DNA of 5,019 nucleotides. Source: an uncultured Sulfurimonas sp. Lineage in GTDB: Bacteria; Campylobacterota; Campylobacteria; Campylobacterales; Sulfurimonadaceae. Each line of letters opens with the position of its first letter. Position 1 is the stretch's first letter. Both the position numbers and the translations under genes were made by a program. Positions 1 through 5,019 of the stretch are shown piece by piece. The stretch is from positions 1 through 5,019 of the forward strand of contig CALDOC010000008.1 of NCBI GenBank assembly GCA_937914675.1. The letters are read 5' to 3'. The notes below the pieces were generated by a model. It was not told where the DNA came from. It searched no databases and was given only the letters and a program-made list of their open reading frames with translations.

Positions 1-258
1 GTGGAGTATTACATGACCTCTCATGGAAAGAAAGTTGGCGTTACAAATGAAATTATCGTTAAGTGTCGCCTAGGCGTTGATTGCGCTGAGATCTTCAAGT
101 CGTTTTCTTTGAGCGACGCGTCGAACTTGTCCGATTCTCTTTATTTTGTTAAGATTCCCGATGGAGAGAACGTTTTTACGATTTCCAACAGACTCTCAGA
201 AAATCCAAACGTAGAGTTCGCTCATCCAAATTTTATTAAGGCGAACATGCGAAGATAA
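1..258 (+). CDS. S8 (subtilase) propeptide-like protein, 5'-partial, no catalytic domain
   Basis: The 85 readable residues resemble the N-terminal prodomain of subtilisin-family (S8) proteases of the fervidolysin type. A strand starting VGVTNEIIVK (residues 12-21) is followed by a Val/Asp/Cys segment, a YFVKIPDG strand (about 48-55), a helix with SNRLSENPNV, and the typical closing motif VEFAHPNFIK (71-80). In normal family members this motif leads within a few residues into the Asp/His/Ser catalytic domain. Here the frame ends five residues later at TAA (256-258), followed in the same frame by TGA and TAG. The reading frame is open to position 1, so the GTG there is probably an internal codon and the true start lies upstream. 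It may be a stand-alone propeptide/inhibitor, the tail of a larger protein, or the remnant of a 3'-truncated protease gene. The prodomain resemblance rests on motif recall and is fairly good; function is uncertain. Confidence 0.6.
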   Translation: MEYYMTSHGKKVGVTNEIIVKCRLGVDCAEIFKSFSLSDASNLSDSLYFVKIPDGENVFTISNRLSENPNVEFAHPNFIKANMRR

Positions 259-269
259 TGAGATTAGGC

Positions 270-284
270 AAAAACTCTTTTTTT
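270..284. terminator. weak bidirectional terminator candidate between convergent genes
   Basis: The convergent gap contains five A, then CTC, then seven T (AAAAACTCTTTTTTT). This is a perfect A5/T5 inverted repeat with a 3-nt loop, and it gives a T-run on the plus strand and a U-rich end on the minus strand. The stem has no G:C pair, so it is a poor intrinsic terminator by itself. It overlaps the stop codon of the minus-strand glucosaminidase gene (283-285). It is called only because both neighbouring genes end here and no better hairpin is present. Confidence 0.25.
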
Positions 285-954
285 ACTTGTCATACATCGC
301 CAATTTATTATGTCGAATCACTTGAGAAAGTTCTTGGCCGTACAAGTCGCCAATTTCGGAGTATTTGTCCAGTTTTTTCACTAGTTGATGAGGGTCGTTC
401 GTTTGAAGTCTCAAGGCTCGAAACTCTTTAAAAGCTTTTCCTGTGGATATAAGAGAGTAATAGGCTTTTACGCTCTCTTCAAGCGTTTGGAATTTTCTAA
501 GCCACATAGTCCTTGTGCCTCCGCGTTTTTCCTTAGCGGCGATTCTTGGCTCGTTTGGATTTGTACTCCACATGCCAAAGACGTTGTTCGCCTTTACGAA
601 AAATCTTGAGGTCCCCCAGGAACTTTCCATAGCCGCTTGCGCTAGCGTTATGCTTTGGGGATGTGGTTTGAGGCAAGCTAGTAGGTCACTTTGGGTTTGC
701 GCCTTGCAAGTCACTTTTAGTTTAGAAATTTTATCAGCGTTTTTAGAGTTTTTTATATCTTGGGCGACGCTTTCGTATTCTTTCATCAAATCCGCATGGA
801 CTTTTTCAATGGCGGGAACTAAAAGATAGTAAAATCTCTCTTTTTTCGTTTGAACGCTCATGCTTTTTGGAACGACGTTTGGCTCGTATTTTTGATCGAG
901 CGTTGACGCGAGTAAGCTAGAAGCCAATAGCGTTGCGAGGTAGACGTATTTCAT
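283..954 (-). CDS. Bax-like secreted glucosaminidase (GH73 family)
   Basis: This 223-residue exported protein has a hydrophobic N-terminal signal peptide (residues 1 to about 18, MKYVYLATLLASSLLAS). Its C-terminal half is a glucosaminidase domain of the GH73/Bax (COG2992) type, expected to cleave the N-acetylglucosaminyl linkages of peptidoglycan in the periplasm. The signature is LAQAAMESSWGTSRF (104-118), with Glu110 as the likely catalytic acid. NNVFGMWS (123-130) and a GGTRTMWLRKF segment (145-155) follow, and a late KYSE motif (197-200) carries the Tyr usually conserved in this fold. Cys83 and Cys94 could form a disulfide. The ATG start is supported by AAAGG six bases upstream (961-965 on the plus strand). 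The gene begins 14 bp after the antiporter gene stop, so it is probably the last gene of the mgtE-antiporter operon. E. coli Bax is similar, but I leave the symbol open because the family is broad. Confidence 0.88.
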   Translation of the reverse strand: MKYVYLATLLASSLLASTLDQKYEPNVVPKSMSVQTKKERFYYLLVPAIEKVHADLMKEYESVAQDIKNSKNADKISKLKVTCKAQTQSDLLACLKPHPQSITLAQAAMESSWGTSRFFVKANNVFGMWSTNPNEPRIAAKEKRGGTRTMWLRKFQTLEESVKAYYSLISTGKAFKEFRALRLQTNDPHQLVKKLDKYSEIGDLYGQELSQVIRHNKLAMYDK

Positions 955-968
955 TTTTGACCTTTGTT

Positions 969-2135
969 TTAATAATAGACGGCGATGATCGTAAACGCAA
1001 AGAAGAACATTAAGTGCGACATGCCCTCAAAGTAGTTTGTATGTCCCTCGTCGGTTGTTTTCCAAGCTAAGAGGATGGTTAAAATCAAAGCTCCAATTTC
1101 TAGCGGATTAAAATCTAGCGTAAATTTTATGTCGCTCATATAAGCGAGAGCCATTAAAATAGGCACGGTTAAGAGTATGGAGACGGTTGAGGCTCCCATG
1201 GCGATGTTTATAACTCTTTGTATTTCGTCGTTTTTCGCGGCTTTGATGGCGGTGACTATCTCTGGAGAAACAGCGACAATGGCGATGATAAGTCCGGAAA
1301 GACCTGCCGAAACGCCGTAATGTTTCGCTAGTTTGATCCCGTCATGCGCAAAGATTTCAGCGGCTAGAGAGATGATGGCGATGAAGACGAAGATGGAGAG
1401 TATCAATCCAAACATATTGAACTTTTCAAAAATATAATCGTCCTCGTCTTGCTCGTTCGTCTCTTTCTCTTTTTCAAGCATTTTTCTTTTGAGTCTAAAT
1501 ATTCTACTTCTTGCGGTGCTTTTAAAGAAGTGAGTGTGGGTCTTTGTTTGAAAAATTAAAATCACGATGTAAAAGACAATCAGAAGAATCGCTATCGCTA
1601 TGGACGCGTTTTCAATAATCAATGAAGAGTGCTGTATGTTGAGAACCCCTGGAACCAAAAGAGCGGCGACGCTAACGAAAAGTATGGTGGTGTAAGCGCT
1701 TGAAGTCTCTTTGTTGTGTTCTTGTTCCGTAAATCTCAATCCACCCAAAAACACCGCTAGTCCCAACAGTACGTTCATGTCGACGATAATCGCTGAGACG
1801 ATGCCGCCCTTGACCGTTTTAATCACTTCTGGGTCGTCCACCGCTTGAAGTAAAATGATGTATAAAAGTATAATTTCAACTATCACGGCGCTAAGCGTGA
1901 GAACGAAACTTCCATAAGGTTCTTGAAGCTTTTCCGAGAGTATTTCGGCGACTTCCGAAACGGTCAAAGAGAGAGACCCTATGCCAATGGCCGCAAAAAG
2001 CGTCGCCATGGCTCCTTGGTGAAGAGCGTTAAAATAAAAAGCGAGAGCTACGCCTAGGATTCCTAAAAATATATCCCAATAATCTTCTACAAAATATCTC
2101 AGTTTTCTGTCGGCTTGCCGTCCATTTGGTTCCAC
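969..2135 (-). CDS. chaA: Ca2+/H+ antiporter, ChaA-like (CaCA superfamily)
   Basis: Inner-membrane cation/proton exchanger, 388 residues from the GTG start, with about eleven hydrophobic segments in two halves. The first alpha repeat runs through EPYGSFVLTLSAVIVEI (about 72-88), ending near Glu87. The second contains VAVSPEIVTAIKAA (about 287-300) with Glu292, then NIAMGASTVSILLTVP. These paired membrane glutamates are the ion-exchange residues of the CaCA family. ChaA-like landmarks include LGGLRF (130-135) and the C-terminal TNYFEG stretch. The halves are joined by a charged cytoplasmic loop rich in Glu and Asp (about 220-238). The nearest family is E. coli ChaA (Ca2+, also Na+/K+ against H+), so the true ion is uncertain. 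I chose GTG at 2135 over an in-frame TTG at 2141: the Shine-Dalgarno AAGGAG (2142-2147) lies six bases from GTG but directly abuts TTG. That Shine-Dalgarno overlaps the mgtE stop codon, which implies translational coupling. Confidence 0.88.
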   Translation of the reverse strand: MEPNGRQADRKLRYFVEDYWDIFLGILGVALAFYFNALHQGAMATLFAAIGIGSLSLTVSEVAEILSEKLQEPYGSFVLTLSAVIVEIILLYIILLQAVDDPEVIKTVKGGIVSAIIVDMNVLLGLAVFLGGLRFTEQEHNKETSSAYTTILFVSVAALLVPGVLNIQHSSLIIENASIAIAILLIVFYIVILIFQTKTHTHFFKSTARSRIFRLKRKMLEKEKETNEQDEDDYIFEKFNMFGLILSIFVFIAIISLAAEIFAHDGIKLAKHYGVSAGLSGLIIAIVAVSPEIVTAIKAAKNDEIQRVINIAMGASTVSILLTVPILMALAYMSDIKFTLDFNPLEIGALILTILLAWKTTDEGHTNYFEGMSHLMFFFAFTIIAVYY

Positions 2136-2141
2136 ATGCAA

Positions 2142-2147
2142 CTCCTT
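2142..2147 (-). promoter_or_regulatory. Shine-Dalgarno deciding the antiporter start
   Basis: The minus strand reads AAGGAG here, overlapping the mgtE stop codon TAA (2148-2146). Downstream are three possible starts: TTG immediately adjacent (2141), an out-of-frame ATG four bases away (2137), and an in-frame GTG six bases away (2135). Spacing favours GTG for the antiporter. The ATG opens only a 12-codon frame that ends at 2099. Confidence 0.7.
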
Positions 2148-3513
2148 ATAACAGTATTATTTTCGCTAAACTTAAAAAACTAAAAAAGCCGACCACGTCC
2201 GTTACCGTCGTAAGTAAAACAGTGCTTCCAATGGCTGGGTCGACGCCGGCTTTTTGAAGGGCTAAAGGTATGACGCTTCCAAAAAAACCGGCGCTTATCA
2301 GGTTTATAATCATAGACAATCCAATGACGACGCCAAGCATTGGCATATTGAACCATAAATAAGCGATTACGCCAATCAGAAGAGCGAAAATCAAGCCATT
2401 CACCAAAGATATGACGACTTCTTTATAAATCGTTTTTTTTGCGTCGTCACCCTCAATGTCGCCTAAAGCCATCTGTCTAACGGTAACCGTCAACGTTTGC
2501 GTGCCCGCGTTTCCTCCCATGGAAGCGACAATGGGCATTAAAATGGCTAAAGCCACCAGAGATTGGATCGTCGAGTCGAACATTCCTATGACCAATGAAG
2601 CGGCGATGGCGGTGAGAAGATTGAGTCCCAACCAAATGGCTCTCGTCTTGCCAATTTGAAACATGTCCTCTTCTTGCTCGGCTTCGTCGCTAACGCCGGC
2701 TAGATTAAAGATTTGTTCCGTCGCGGTCTCTTGAATGACGTCGTAAATGTCATCGGAGGTGATTCTTCCAATTAATCTATTTTTGTCATCTACAACGGCG
2801 ATGGAGTTTAGGTTGTAGTTCGTAACCATCTCAACTACGTTTTTTATAGCGTCTTTGTGATTTACAGAGAAGTTTTTATGTTTGTCGAACGGTATGTCTT
2901 CAAAATTTAAGTCGCGGTCGAAAATAATCAGCTCTTCAAGACCGATGGAACCTAAGTATTTTTTTCTAGCGTTGACAAGATGAACATGCCAAACGTTGTC
3001 AATTTTACCACTCTCTTTTAACTCTTTGAGTCGCTCAAGGGCGTTGCCGATTCTCTCGTCGTTTCTCGCGCTAAAAAGCTCGGTTTGCATATAGGAACCG
3101 GCTTCGTCGTCTTCGTAAGCGATGAGTTGTTCAAGCAACTCTTTCTCTGAATTTTCAAAACTTTTTAAAATGTCTTGAGAGATCTCTTGATGCTCTTCGC
3201 TAATGTTGTGAATAAGCGTCGCCGCGTCGTCGGTGTCCATGAGCGAAGCGATATTGGCGAGTTTTTTAACGCTTAGAATATCCGCCGTCTCTTCTTGGAC
3301 ATGGTCGGGAAGCTCTGATAGGACTTCCGCAAATAGCTCATGAGGTATCTTTTTAATGGCGCTTTCATACTCATGTACGTCTAAGTCTCGAAGTTTAAGA
3401 AGTTGAGAGGCTACGTCATAGGGGTGAACGCTTGCGTCGCCCTGCATGTATTGAGTTATTTTAGAATTAATTATATCTAAAATTATTTTTACGTCTTCTT
3501 CATTTACTTGCAT
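2146..3513 (-). CDS. mgtE: MgtE-family magnesium transporter
   Basis: Gated Mg2+ channel of the inner membrane, 455 residues, the usual length for the family. From the N terminus there is a helical MgtE N-domain (about 35-136), including the acidic LMDTDDAATL turn (91-100) and YEDDEAGSYM (133-142). Next come two CBS domains (about 142-200 and 205-262, the second ending GRITSDDIYDVI), a connecting helix, and a five-helix membrane domain (about 290-455). The pore signature MPIVASMGGNAGTQ (326-339) is intact. So is the last-helix TTVTDVVGF, whose Asp439 corresponds to the selectivity-filter Asp432 of Thermus MgtE. In that structure the cytosolic N and CBS domains bind Mg2+ and close the pore when Mg2+ is plentiful; the many acidic residues here are consistent with that. 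The ATG start is backed by AGAGG six bases upstream. It is the first gene of a minus-strand operon and is divergent from ppk2. Confidence 0.95.
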   Translation of the reverse strand: MQVNEEDVKIILDIINSKITQYMQGDASVHPYDVASQLLKLRDLDVHEYESAIKKIPHELFAEVLSELPDHVQEETADILSVKKLANIASLMDTDDAATLIHNISEEHQEISQDILKSFENSEKELLEQLIAYEDDEAGSYMQTELFSARNDERIGNALERLKELKESGKIDNVWHVHLVNARKKYLGSIGLEELIIFDRDLNFEDIPFDKHKNFSVNHKDAIKNVVEMVTNYNLNSIAVVDDKNRLIGRITSDDIYDVIQETATEQIFNLAGVSDEAEQEEDMFQIGKTRAIWLGLNLLTAIAASLVIGMFDSTIQSLVALAILMPIVASMGGNAGTQTLTVTVRQMALGDIEGDDAKKTIYKEVVISLVNGLIFALLIGVIAYLWFNMPMLGVVIGLSMIINLISAGFFGSVIPLALQKAGVDPAIGSTVLLTTVTDVVGFFSFLSLAKIILL

Positions 3514-3572
3514 CGCGCACCTCTTTAAAATGTATGTAAGACTTTTGAGCCTATCGGTTTATGGTATGAAAT

Positions 3573-3582
3573 TTTATATAAT
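3573..3582. promoter_or_regulatory. putative overlapping divergent -10 elements
   Basis: The plus strand reads TATAAT at 3577-3582, a perfect sigma-70 -10 hexamer oriented toward ppk2. The minus strand reads TATAAA at 3578-3573, oriented toward mgtE. Both lie on the palindrome TTATATAA. Neither has a good -35 at 16-18 bp, which is common in Campylobacterota, where housekeeping promoters rely on the -10 and AT-rich upstream DNA. The predicted leaders are roughly 105 nt for ppk2 and 50 nt for mgtE. Confidence 0.4.
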
Positions 3583-3618
3583 TATGCTTAATTTTAAGGT
3601 CTATTTATGAAGAATTAA

Positions 3619-3631
3619 AGCTTATAAAGCT
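3619..3631. repeat. small inverted repeat in the ppk2 leader
   Basis: AGCTT and AAGCT form a perfect 5-bp inverted repeat around the 3-nt spacer ATA. It sits between the candidate -10 element and the ppk2 start, so it would lie in the 5' leader RNA as a short hairpin, or could be a small operator. It has no U-run after it, so it is not an intrinsic terminator. It could be chance in AT-rich DNA. Confidence 0.25.
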
Positions 3632-3693
3632 GTGGCGCATGGTATGTTTTTATGAAAAAAATAGTATATTTCGTATTATAACTGGAGGGTGTC

Positions 3694-4521
3694 ATGGACG
3701 TTAAAAAACTCAGCGCGTTACAAGAGCAAGAAGCGTTACAGCTATATGCCGAAAATATCGAACTTGAACCATATCAAGCCGAACTTATAAAATTGCAACA
3801 GCATGTCAAACGCAACAAACTCAAACTTATCATCGTGTTTGAAGGACGCGACGCCGCTGGAAAGGGGAGCGTAATAGGGAGCGTCAATAGATATATGAAT
3901 CCTAAACATTACCGCGTCGTGGCGTTGGGAAAGCCAACCGAAGAGGAGCGTTCCCAGTGGTATTTTCAGCGTTATATAAAATATTTCCCACATGGAGGGG
4001 AAGTGATTTTGTTTGACAGGAGCTGGTACAATCGAGCCATGGTGGAGCCGGTTTTTGGTTTTTGCACGCCTCAAGAGTACGATTTGTTTATGAAAGACGT
4101 GGTTCCTTTTGAAGAGTCGATCGTGGACAGTGGCTCGGTCTTGATTAAACTCTATTTTAGCGTTACAAAAGAGAAACAAGCGCAAAGGTTTGAACAACGT
4201 CGGACCGACCCGCTTCGTCAATGGAAACTGAGTGAAATCGATTTACAAGCGCAAAGCATGTGGGACGAATTTAGCAGAACTAAATTTAACATGCTTGATA
4301 AAACAAACACGCAAAAAGCCCCTTGGCACGTCATTCGCTCTAGCGATAAGCACAGAGCGAGAGTCGAGACTATGAAGTTGATTTTGAGTCAAATAGATTA
4401 TGAGGGTAAAAGTAGAGCGATTGATTTAACTCCAAATCCTAAAGTCGTTTTTAGCGCAAAAGAAGAGTTGCTAATAATGCAAAAAACAGCCAATAGGCTT
4501 CAAGGAAGTAAAAATGATTGA
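3694..4521 (+). CDS. ppk2: polyphosphate kinase 2 (PPK2, class I type)
   Basis: Cytoplasmic P-loop kinase, 275 residues, that transfers phosphate between polyphosphate and nucleoside diphosphates (ADP or GDP to ATP or GTP, reversible). The Walker A loop is FEGRDAAGKGS (49-59, Lys57), and Walker B is ILFDRSWYNRAMVE (105-118) with the conserved Asp-Arg pair at 108-109. The lid module is EQRRTDPLRQWKLSEID (167-183), followed by the C-terminal APWHVIRSSDKHRAR (209-223), typical of the family. The SWYNR sequence after Walker B fits one-domain class I enzymes, which phosphorylate diphosphates. Class III enzymes that also use AMP usually carry an acidic residue here, so AMP is a less likely substrate. 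Length is normal for one-domain PPK2. The ATG has a strong GGAGG (3684-3688) five bases upstream. It is first in an operon with rimB and rimK, and its end overlaps rimB by 8 nt. Confidence 0.94.
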   Translation: MDVKKLSALQEQEALQLYAENIELEPYQAELIKLQQHVKRNKLKLIIVFEGRDAAGKGSVIGSVNRYMNPKHYRVVALGKPTEEERSQWYFQRYIKYFPHGGEVILFDRSWYNRAMVEPVFGFCTPQEYDLFMKDVVPFEESIVDSGSVLIKLYFSVTKEKQAQRFEQRRTDPLRQWKLSEIDLQAQSMWDEFSRTKFNMLDKTNTQKAPWHVIRSSDKHRARVETMKLILSQIDYEGKSRAIDLTPNPKVVFSAKEELLIMQKTANRLQGSKND

Positions 4522-4936
4522 AAAAAAGATAGTGGGTTCTAAGGAGTTGATTTCCATATTGGATTTGGAACTTTTCGATTTAGACGCCAAAATAGACACA
4601 GGGGCTGATTCAAACGCCATTCATTGCGACGATATTTTTATAGATGACGATAAGATGGTTCATTTTACTCTTTTGGATGAGGTGCATGAGTCGTATCACG
4701 GCAAAAAAATGATGATACCTCTTTATAAGGTGAAAAAAGTCAAAAGTTCAAATGGAGTCATTCAGTATCGCCCGTCGATAAAAGTGGCGGTGAAGTTTAT
4801 GGGAAAAAAATACGTCGCGGTTATCTCTTTAACCGATCGTTCCGACATGCAATTTCCAATGCTCATAGGAAGAAAGTTTTTAAGCGGTAAGTTTTTAGTC
4901 GATGTCTCGAAAGAGTATCTTTGTAAACAAATATAA
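4514..4936 (+). CDS. rimB: RimB-like retropepsin-fold protease (COG4067, 'ATP-dependent zinc protease' family)
   Basis: This small 140-residue protein belongs to the Zn_protease/RimB family (PF05618-type), which has a pepsin-like aspartic-protease fold. The active-site-like triad is DTGADSNAIHC (28-38, Asp28-Thr29-Gly30), and the closing FPMLIGRKFLSGKFLVDVS (114-132) is the second conserved block. A single DTG motif implies a homodimeric, retropepsin-like site; the family's zinc and ATP labels are historical. In Pseudomonas, RimB acts with RimK on ribosomal protein S6, trimming or controlling the glutamate tail that RimK adds. Here rimK follows after 14 bp, which strongly supports this assignment. 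The ATG lies inside the end of ppk2 (ATGATTGA overlap), with AGGA (4503-4506) seven bases upstream, so translation is probably coupled to ppk2. It appears to be at the compact end of the family's length range. Confidence 0.87.
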   Translation: MIEKKIVGSKELISILDLELFDLDAKIDTGADSNAIHCDDIFIDDDKMVHFTLLDEVHESYHGKKMMIPLYKVKKVKSSNGVIQYRPSIKVAVKFMGKKYVAVISLTDRSDMQFPMLIGRKFLSGKFLVDVSKEYLCKQI

Positions 4937-4950
4937 AATTAGGAAAAATA

Positions 4951-5019
4951 ATGCGTCTATACATATTGTCAAGATCATCAAAACTATACTCTACGAGAAG
5001 ATTAGTTGAAGCAGCCGAG
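4951..5019 (+). CDS. rimK: RimK, ribosomal protein S6 glutamate ligase, 3'-partial
   Basis: An open frame starts at ATG 4951 and runs off the window end after 23 codons. The translation begins MRLYILSRSSKLYSTRRLVE, which matches the characteristic RimK N terminus (hydrophobic strand, LSR, then LYST/S-RRL-EAA, the start of the pre-ATP-grasp domain). RimK is a cytoplasmic ATP-grasp ligase that adds glutamate residues to the C terminus of ribosomal protein S6. AGGA at 4941-4944 lies six bases before the ATG. The gene starts 14 bp after the rimB stop, in the same operon. Only the first 23 of an expected roughly 300 residues are visible, but the N terminus and neighbour agree well. Confidence 0.83.
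   Translation, partial: MRLYILSRSSKLYSTRRLVEAAE

Larger units (their letters stand above)
3514..3693. other. 180-bp divergent intergenic region (mgtE / ppk2)
   Basis: This AT-rich region must hold the start signals for both operons. It contains a symmetric TTATATAA core (3574-3581), an 8-bp direct repeat ATGGTATG (3561-3568 and 3639-3646), three TATGAA words (3565, 3606, 3651) and a small inverted repeat AGCTT-ATA-AAGCT (3619-3631). I see no Mg2+ riboswitch (no M-box-like architecture), no tRNA and no convincing small gene. The only short frames are 8-9 codons without ribosome binding sites. Confidence 0.7.

Noticed and set aside
385..829. Two plus-strand open frames (74 and 104 codons) opposite the glucosaminidase gene
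   Set aside because: They overlap a minus-strand gene with a signal peptide and GH73 motifs. Their translations resemble no family and are antisense artefacts.
2139..2141. TTG at 2141 as the antiporter start
   Set aside because: It directly abuts the Shine-Dalgarno with zero spacing, while the in-frame GTG two codons later has ideal spacing. The difference is only two residues.
2456..2659. 67-codon plus-strand frame opposite mgtE
   Set aside because: It is antisense to the conserved MgtE pore region; the open frame reflects codon bias of the real gene.
3652..3681. 9-codon frame (MKKIVYFVL) just upstream of ppk2, as a possible leader peptide
   Set aside because: No Shine-Dalgarno precedes it, there is no attenuator-like hairpin with a U-run, and the composition is what AT-rich DNA gives by chance.
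3514..3693. Possible Mg2+-sensing riboswitch upstream of mgtE
   Set aside because: The predicted mgtE leader (about 50 nt) is too short for an M-box and shows no stacked helices or terminator.
3742..4221. 159-codon minus-strand open frame inside ppk2
   Set aside because: It lies entirely antisense to a gene with clear PPK2 motifs, has no recognisable domain and has low-quality composition. It is a shadow frame.

Overview
The window looks like a chromosomal segment from a member of the Campylobacterota (the former Epsilonproteobacteria, Sulfurimonas/Sulfurovum-like). The grounds are a moderately AT-rich, densely packed layout, the style of the protein sequences, and promoter-like TATAAT elements without a clear -35 box. 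This placement is inference from sequence character; nothing here fixes the genus.

Layout. (1) Positions 1-258 (+) hold the end of a gene cut by the left edge. It encodes a subtilase (S8) propeptide-like segment but stops where the protease catalytic domain would normally begin. (2) A convergent 24-bp gap follows, with an A5/T7 inverted repeat as a weak terminator candidate. (3) On the minus strand, reading right to left, lies a tight three-gene operon: mgtE (gated Mg2+ channel, 3513-2146), a ChaA-like Ca2+/H+ antiporter (2135-969) and a secreted Bax-like GH73 glucosaminidase (954-283). Intergenic distances are 10 and 14 bp. (4) A 180-bp AT-rich divergent intergenic region (3514-3693) carries a symmetric TTATATAA core that can serve as a -10 element in both directions. 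(5) On the plus strand is a second operon: ppk2 (class I-type polyphosphate kinase 2, 3694-4521), a RimB-like retropepsin-fold protein (4514-4936, overlapping ppk2 by 8 nt), and the first 23 codons of rimK (4951 to the window end).

How they may work together. The left operon moves divalent cations (Mg2+ uptake, Ca2+/H+ exchange) and has a cell-wall hydrolase attached. The right operon joins nucleotide/polyphosphate metabolism to RimB/RimK, the system that adds and trims C-terminal glutamates on ribosomal protein S6. Polyphosphate is a major intracellular binder of Mg2+ and Ca2+, so a shared divergent promoter region between the cation transporters and PPK2 is biologically sensible, but any co-regulation is inference. 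All individual families are recognisable. I see no mobile element, CRISPR array, tRNA or rRNA, and no clearly unprecedented system. The most unusual points are the catalytic-domain-less S8 propeptide and the coupling of ppk2 to rimBK.
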